Below are positions 27,339 through 32,179 of a stretch of DNA of 32,179 nt, piece by piece (the stretch's first letter is position 1; each line of letters opens with the position of its first letter). The notes under the pieces are model-generated. The model was not told the origin of the DNA, made no database searches, and saw only the letters and a list, made by a program, of their open reading frames with translations. Source of the stretch: Flavobacteriaceae bacterium (GTDB lineage: Bacteria; Bacteroidota; Bacteroidia; Flavobacteriales; Flavobacteriaceae); NCBI GenBank assembly GCA_947472705.1, contig CANJDA010000004.1, positions 1-32,179 on the forward strand, in the 5' to 3' direction. Position numbers and translations under genes: made by a program.

Positions 27339-28604
27339 ATCGAAGCCAATATCTTTTCTAAAATACATCTTATCAAAATACAGCTTGTCTATATTTTGAT
27401 AAGATTTTTTTATTGCTTCTTGGAAAGTTTCACCAAATGAAGTAACCGCCAAAACTCTTCCACCATTAGTCACTACTTTACCGTTTTCTAATTTAGTTCC
27501 AGCGTGAAAAACAAGAGAATCTTGCACATTTTCAATACCTGTAATTTCAAATCCTTTTTCATAATCTTCAGGATAACCGCCTGAAACTACCATAATTGTT
27601 GTAGCGCTTCTCTCGTCAATTTCTAAAACTATTTCGTTCAGATTTTGATTGGCAACCGCTTGAAACAATTCTACTAAATCGGTTTTAATTCTTGGCATTA
27701 CTACTTCCGTTTCTGGGTCGCCCATTCTTACGTTATATTCAATAACCATAGGTTCTCCCTTGACTACAATTAAACCAATAAAAACAAAGCCTTTATATTC
27801 TATTTCATCTTTTTTCAACCCCTCAATTGTAGGTTTTACAATACGAGTTTCAATTTTATTTAATAAAATGGAATCTGCGAATGGCACAGGAGAAACAGCT
27901 CCCATTCCTCCAGTGTTGAGGCCTGTATCGCCATCTCCTATTCTTTTGTAATCTTTGGCAGTTGGCAGTATTTTATAATTTTTACCATCGGTCAATACGA
28001 AACAACTTAGTTCAATTCCGTCGAGAAATTCTTCAATAACCACTTTTGAACTAGCAGATCCAAATTTTGCATGTACCAACATATTTCGTAATTCTGATTT
28101 TGCTTCTTCTAAATCATAAATTATTAGTACACCTTTCCCAGCTGCCAAACCATCAGCTTTTAAAACATATGGGGGTTGTAATGTTTCTAAAAAAAGGCAG
28201 CCATTGTCAACTGTTTCTGAGTTAAAACTATCATACGCTGCTGTTGGAATTTTATGTTTGATGAGAAATTCTTTGGCAAATTCTTTACTTCCTTCGAGCT
28301 GAGCTCCTATTTTTGAAGGTCCAATAACAGGGATGCTTTTTAGTAAGGCATCTTCTTTGAAAAAATCATATATACCAAGAACTAAAGGGTCTTCAGGACC
28401 TACCACAACCATGTCAACTTTTTCTTCAATGACAAAAGCTTTTATTGTTTCGAAATTATTTGGATTAATAGAAATATTCTTAGCAATTGCTGATGTTCCA
28501 GCGTTTCCAGGTGCAACAAATAATTGTGAACAGCTTGAGCTTTGTAATAATTTATAAGCCATAGCGTGCTCTCTCCCGCCAGAGCCTAGTAGTAGAATTG
28601 TCAT
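27330..28604 (-). CDS. purD: Phosphoribosylamine--glycine ligase
   Basis: MTILLLGSGGREHAMAYKL...VGPEDPLVLGI...PPYVLKADGLAAGKGV...NTGGMGAVSP...EYNVRMGDPETEVVMPR. Confidence 0.98.
   Translation of the reverse strand: MTILLLGSGGREHAMAYKLLQSSSCSQLFVAPGNAGTSAIAKNISINPNNFETIKAFVIEEKVDMVVVGPEDPLVLGIYDFFKEDALLKSIPVIGPSKIGAQLEGSKEFAKEFLIKHKIPTAAYDSFNSETVDNGCLFLETLQPPYVLKADGLAAGKGVLIIYDLEEAKSELRNMLVHAKFGSASSKVVIEEFLDGIELSCFVLTDGKNYKILPTAKDYKRIGDGDTGLNTGGMGAVSPVPFADSILLNKIETRIVKPTIEGLKKDEIEYKGFVFIGLIVVKGEPMVIEYNVRMGDPETEVVMPRIKTDLVELFQAVANQNLNEIVLEIDERSATTIMVVSGGYPEDYEKGFEITGIENVQDSLVFHAGTKLENGKVVTNGGRVLAVTSFGETFQEAIKKSYQNIDKLYFDKMYFRKDIGFDLL
27367..27411 (+). terminator. Plus-strand rho-independent terminator inside the purD 3' coding end
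   Basis: ATCTTATCAAAATA (27367-27380) / TATTTTGATAAGAT (27392-27405), perfect 14-bp stem, 11-nt loop, then TTTTTTTATT on the plus strand. Confidence 0.75.
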
Positions 28605-28627
28605 GTGTTTAGTAGTTAATTGTTTTG

Positions 28628-28635
28628 CAAAAATA
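28628..28635 (-). promoter_or_regulatory. -7 element candidate for purD (TATTTTTG on minus strand)
   Basis: Minus strand TATTTTTG matches TAnnTTTG, 24 nt upstream of the purD ATG at 28604. Confidence 0.4.
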
Positions 28636-28704
28636 GGTTGATTATTTTTTTATTGCTTAGTTTTTTTTTACTTTAGTGCCTTGAAAACATAAAAACTATA
28701 AACT

Positions 28705-30039
28705 ATGAAAAAATTATTACTTTCTTTTTCCCTTTTATTAATGGGTTTTACATCTTTTGCTCAAGCATGGGTAGAGCAGGCAACTGCATTTACTACAGCT
28801 AGTAGAGGAATAGAAGATGTACAAATTGTAGATGCAAATACTGTTTGGTGTACTGCTTATGATGGTGTAACACCAACTAACGCTATTCAAGAATTTACAA
28901 GAACTTCAGATGGTGGTTCAACTTGGACTCCTGGATTAATTGATGTAGGGGACACAACTTTAAGCATCACTAACATAACTGCTGTTGATGCGTTGACTGC
29001 TTGGGTAGGAGTATATGATGGCACAAATGGATTAGGTGCAGTATACCAAACAACCGATGGTGGTGTTTCTTGGAATCAACAAACTATTTCTGAATTTACT
29101 ACTTCTGCAGAATCTTGGTTGGATGCAGTTCACTTCTTTAATGCTAATAATGGTATTGCTTTTGGCGATCCTGAAGGTGGAGAATTTGAAGTATATACTA
29201 CTGCTGATGGAGGTAACACTTGGACAAGAGTACCTGGAACAAGTTTACCAGATCCTGCAGCTGGTGAATATGGCTATAATGGTGGGTATGCTGTTGCAGG
29301 AAACACTATTTGGTTTACAACCAACAAAGGTAAAATATACAAAACTACTGACATGGGTGTAACTTGGTCAAAAATTAATGGCCCTACTGGATTTACTGAT
29401 TTTGGATCAGCTGCCATCAACGGAAGACTTCATTTTAGCAATGACACTACAGGATTAATTATAGGTACTTTAAATGGTTCTGCTACAACCCCAACATATA
29501 AAATATGGAAAACTGTTAATGGTACTACTTGGGATACTGGTACAGTTTACACTGGATATAGATTGTTAACTTACATTCCCGGTACAACAACGATAGTTTC
29601 AACATCTCAAAGTGCAACACCAGGAACTGGTTCTGCTTACAGTATTGATAATGGAGTTACATGGACTACAATTGACACTGGAACTCAAAGAGGTTCTGTG
29701 GCATTCTTAGACGGAAGCACTGGATGGTGTGGTGGATTTAATGTTGATGACGTTCTTGGTGGTATATTTAAATTTGATGGTAACCTAGGTAATCAACAAT
29801 TTGATGCCAATACTGTAAAAGTATATCCAAATCCTGCTTCAACTGTAGTAACAATCTCTGCACAACAACTAGATTCATATAACGTAAAAGTTACTGATAT
29901 TACGGGAAAAGTAATGTTAACTAGAGAGTTCAGTACTGTTGAAAATACAGTAGATGTTTCCAATTTTGCTGCTGGTGTTTATTTCTTTGAAATTAATTCA
30001 GGAAGTAAATCACATACTGTTAAGATTATGAAAAATTAA
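28705..30039 (+). CDS. T9SS type A sorting domain-containing protein with Asp-box/YCF48-like beta-propeller repeats
   Basis: Signal peptide MKKLLLSFSLLLMGFTSFAQA; repeats RTSDGGSTWTPG, TTDGGVSWNQQ, TADGGNTWTRV, TTDMGVTWSKI, SIDNGVTWTTI; C-terminal VKVYPNPASTVVTIS...YFFEINSGSKSHTVKIMKN. Confidence 0.93.
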   Translation: MKKLLLSFSLLLMGFTSFAQAWVEQATAFTTASRGIEDVQIVDANTVWCTAYDGVTPTNAIQEFTRTSDGGSTWTPGLIDVGDTTLSITNITAVDALTAWVGVYDGTNGLGAVYQTTDGGVSWNQQTISEFTTSAESWLDAVHFFNANNGIAFGDPEGGEFEVYTTADGGNTWTRVPGTSLPDPAAGEYGYNGGYAVAGNTIWFTTNKGKIYKTTDMGVTWSKINGPTGFTDFGSAAINGRLHFSNDTTGLIIGTLNGSATTPTYKIWKTVNGTTWDTGTVYTGYRLLTYIPGTTTIVSTSQSATPGTGSAYSIDNGVTWTTIDTGTQRGSVAFLDGSTGWCGGFNVDDVLGGIFKFDGNLGNQQFDANTVKVYPNPASTVVTISAQQLDSYNVKVTDITGKVMLTREFSTVENTVDVSNFAAGVYFFEINSGSKSHTVKIMKN

Positions 30040-30060
30040 TACTGAATAAATAGTATTTTT

Positions 30061-30089
30061 AAGGGCTGACATTTGTTAGCCCTTTTTTT
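30061..30089 (+). terminator. Rho-independent terminator
   Basis: AAGGGCTGAC (30061-30070) / GTTAGCCCTT (30075-30084) then T-run to 30088. Confidence 0.9.
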
Positions 30090-31412
30090 ATGACTTTTAT
30101 GATCAAGTTTTTTGATTTATCGCTCTTTATAACTGGTTTCCCAATGAAGGAGGCTAAATCTAAATTGGCTAAAATTGAAGCTGTTTTAGAAACAGATTAT
30201 GAAGATTACGTTCTCCAAAAGAAAAATGATATTGTTGAATTTCATTTGAAACATAATATCTCATATAGAGAAATAGTTGGTAAAACTGCTTTTGAAAACT
30301 GGAAAGAATTGCCAATTATGACCAAAAAAGATTTTCAAAAACCTTTATCCAAAAGGATTTCTAGAGGATTTAAAGAAAATGTTTATATCAATAAAACCTC
30401 TGGCTCAAGTGGAGACCCTTTTATTTTTGCCAAAGATAAATTCAGTCATGCCCTTACATGGGCCAATATTATTTCGCGTTTTGGATGGTATGGGGTTGAT
30501 TTTAACACTTCTTTACAAGCTAGATTTTATGGAATTCCGTTGGATTTTATTGGCAATACCAAAGAGCGTTTCAAAGATTTTTTAAGTCATCGTTATCGGT
30601 TTTCTATTTTTGATTTATCTGACAACGTTTTAGAAAAAGTGCTTCTAAAATTTGGTGATAAAAAATTTGATTACATCAATGGATATTCAAGTTCTATCGT
30701 TTTATTTGCCAAATTTTTACAACGAAAAAACATAGTGCTAAATACGGTTTGCCCCACATTAAAATGCTGTGTTGTAACTTCAGAAATGCTTTTTGATGAC
30801 GACAAACAATTGCTTGAAAAACAATTTGGCGTTCCGGTCATCAATGAATATGGCGCATCAGAACTGGATTTAATTGCTTTTCAAAACCCAAATGGTGAAT
30901 GGCAAGTAAATTCAGAAACACTATTTGTTGAAATTTTGGACGAAAACAATAATGTGTTACCCAACGGTAAAGAAGGCCGAATAGTTATTACATCATTATA
31001 CAACAAAGCACATCCTTTCATTAGGTATGACATTGGTGACATTGGAGTTTTGGATGAAAAAAGCACTTTAAAAAAACCTATACTGAAAAAATTAATAGGG
31101 AGAACAAACGACATCGCCATTTTACCAAGTGGTAAAAAATCACCCGGACTAACTTTTTATTATGTAACTAAAAGTATTATTGAAGATGACGGAAACGTTA
31201 AAGAATTTGTAATAAAACAAACCAAAATTGATACTTTTGACATTGAATATGTAAGTCAAAATAAATTGACTTTGGACCAAATCAAAAATATAGAAAAAGC
31301 CATTGCCACTTATTTAGAAAACGGTTTAACCTTCACTTTCACAAGAAAAGAAAAACTAGATCGTGGTAAAAGCGGAAAGCTGAAACAATTTGTTTCGCTT
31401 ATAAAATACTGA
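30090..31412 (+). CDS. Phenylacetate--CoA ligase family / CapK-like adenylate-forming protein
   Basis: NKTSGSSGDPFIFAKD adenylate-forming P-loop, NEYGASELDLIAFQN, RYDIGDIGVLD, IGRTNDIAILPSGKKSPG. Start uncertain (30090, 30099 or 30144). Confidence 0.87.
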   Translation: MTFMIKFFDLSLFITGFPMKEAKSKLAKIEAVLETDYEDYVLQKKNDIVEFHLKHNISYREIVGKTAFENWKELPIMTKKDFQKPLSKRISRGFKENVYINKTSGSSGDPFIFAKDKFSHALTWANIISRFGWYGVDFNTSLQARFYGIPLDFIGNTKERFKDFLSHRYRFSIFDLSDNVLEKVLLKFGDKKFDYINGYSSSIVLFAKFLQRKNIVLNTVCPTLKCCVVTSEMLFDDDKQLLEKQFGVPVINEYGASELDLIAFQNPNGEWQVNSETLFVEILDENNNVLPNGKEGRIVITSLYNKAHPFIRYDIGDIGVLDEKSTLKKPILKKLIGRTNDIAILPSGKKSPGLTFYYVTKSIIEDDGNVKEFVIKQTKIDTFDIEYVSQNKLTLDQIKNIEKAIATYLENGLTFTFTRKEKLDRGKSGKLKQFVSLIKY

Positions 31413-31474
31413 AACAACATTCATTGAACACCTATAAAAATAATTTTCAGTGAAGTAAATAATTCAGCAAAAAT

Positions 31475-32179
31475 ATGAAAATCACCATAGTTGCAGGCGC
31501 AAGACCCAATTTTATTAAAATCGCTCCCATTATTAAAGCGATTGAAAAAAAACAAGAAGAAGGAATTGCCATATCTTATCGTTTAGTGCACACCGGACAA
31601 CATTATGATAAAAACCTTAGTGATACTTTTTTTGAGGAACTAAATATTCCGCAACCACATGCAAATTTAGAAGTTAAAAGTGGCTCTCAATCAGTGCAAA
31701 CAGCTGCTATTATGATTGCTTTTGAACAAGAGCTTATTCAAAATCCTTGTGATTTAGTTTTAGTTGTTGGCGATGTTAATTCGACTATGGCTTGTGCTAT
31801 TGTTGCCAAAAAATTAAATACAAAAGTCACACATGTTGAAGCGGGTATTCGTTCAGGAGATATGACTATGCCTGAAGAAATCAATCGAATTGTAACGGAT
31901 AGTATCACTGATTATTTCTTCACCACTTCTAAAACTGCTTCTGAAAAACTTTTGAAATATGGTGCAAATCCAGATAATGTTCATTTTGTTGGCAATGTGA
32001 TGATTGATACATTATACCAAAATTTAGACAGAATTGTAGCGCCATCTTTTTGGAAAGAAATGAATCTAAAACTCAAAAATTATATAGTGTTGACTTTACA
32101 TCGTCCGGCAAATGTAGATGAAGAAAAATCTCTGATAAAACTCTTAATGGGAATAGACAAACTAGTTGAAGGGAAAAAA
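31475..32179 (+). CDS. wecB: UDP-N-acetylglucosamine 2-epimerase (non-hydrolysing), truncated by right edge
   Basis: MKITIVAGARPNFIKIAPIIKAIEKKQ...HTGQHYDKNLSDTFFEELNIPQPHANLEV...VVGDVNSTMACAIVAKKL...THVEAGIRSGDMTMPEEINRIVTD...LTLHRPANVDEE. Open at edge, absent from ORF track. Confidence 0.95.
   Translation, partial: MKITIVAGARPNFIKIAPIIKAIEKKQEEGIAISYRLVHTGQHYDKNLSDTFFEELNIPQPHANLEVKSGSQSVQTAAIMIAFEQELIQNPCDLVLVVGDVNSTMACAIVAKKLNTKVTHVEAGIRSGDMTMPEEINRIVTDSITDYFFTTSKTASEKLLKYGANPDNVHFVGNVMIDTLYQNLDRIVAPSFWKEMNLKLKNYIVLTLHRPANVDEEKSLIKLLMGIDKLVEGKK

Noticed and set aside
29036-29362. 108-aa plus-strand ORF inside the T9SS protein gene
   Set aside because: Shadow frame of a well-supported CDS; hydrophobic low-complexity translation.
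1-32179. tRNA, rRNA, prophage, transposase or toxin-antitoxin genes
   Set aside because: None recognised on either strand; only the four-helix-bundle cassette hints at accessory DNA.

Overview
AT-rich chromosomal window with Bacteroidota/Flavobacterium-like gene content. Main blocks: dprA (partial, left edge); an HU-like/SPOR membrane protein; an acyl-CoA thioesterase; a minus-strand run of EnvC-like peptidase, DUF4292-type lipoprotein, TPR protein, sugar nucleotidyltransferase, four-helix-bundle (S23/IVP-type) gene, dut and flippase; an F0F1 ATP synthase cluster atpB-E-F-H-A-G with AtpZ-like and small 4-TM genes upstream; bactofilin; a SprE/PorW-type TPR lipoprotein; an ABC transporter with two HAAS-like membrane proteins and a PadR regulator; a PaaE-like ferredoxin reductase; GT9 and DUF4254; uracil phosphoribosyltransferase; purD; a T9SS-sorted Asp-box protein; and the start of a polysaccharide locus (CapK/PaaK-like ligase, wecB partial at the right edge). 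Most of the window is core genome. The least-explained structures are: (1) the four-helix-bundle gene bracketed by imperfect direct copies of a hairpin-rich repeat (480-bp offset), which looks like a single-gene cassette inserted in a housekeeping operon; (2) hairpins between atpE/atpF and atpA/atpG; (3) a perfect 14-bp stem plus T-tract terminator for the plus strand, placed antisense inside the 3' end of purD; (4) a PadR operator candidate (11-bp perfect inverted repeat) overlapping a Bacteroidota-type promoter and controlling a module with two paralogous sensor-like membrane proteins. No CRISPR array, tRNA, rRNA, transposase or phage gene was recognised.
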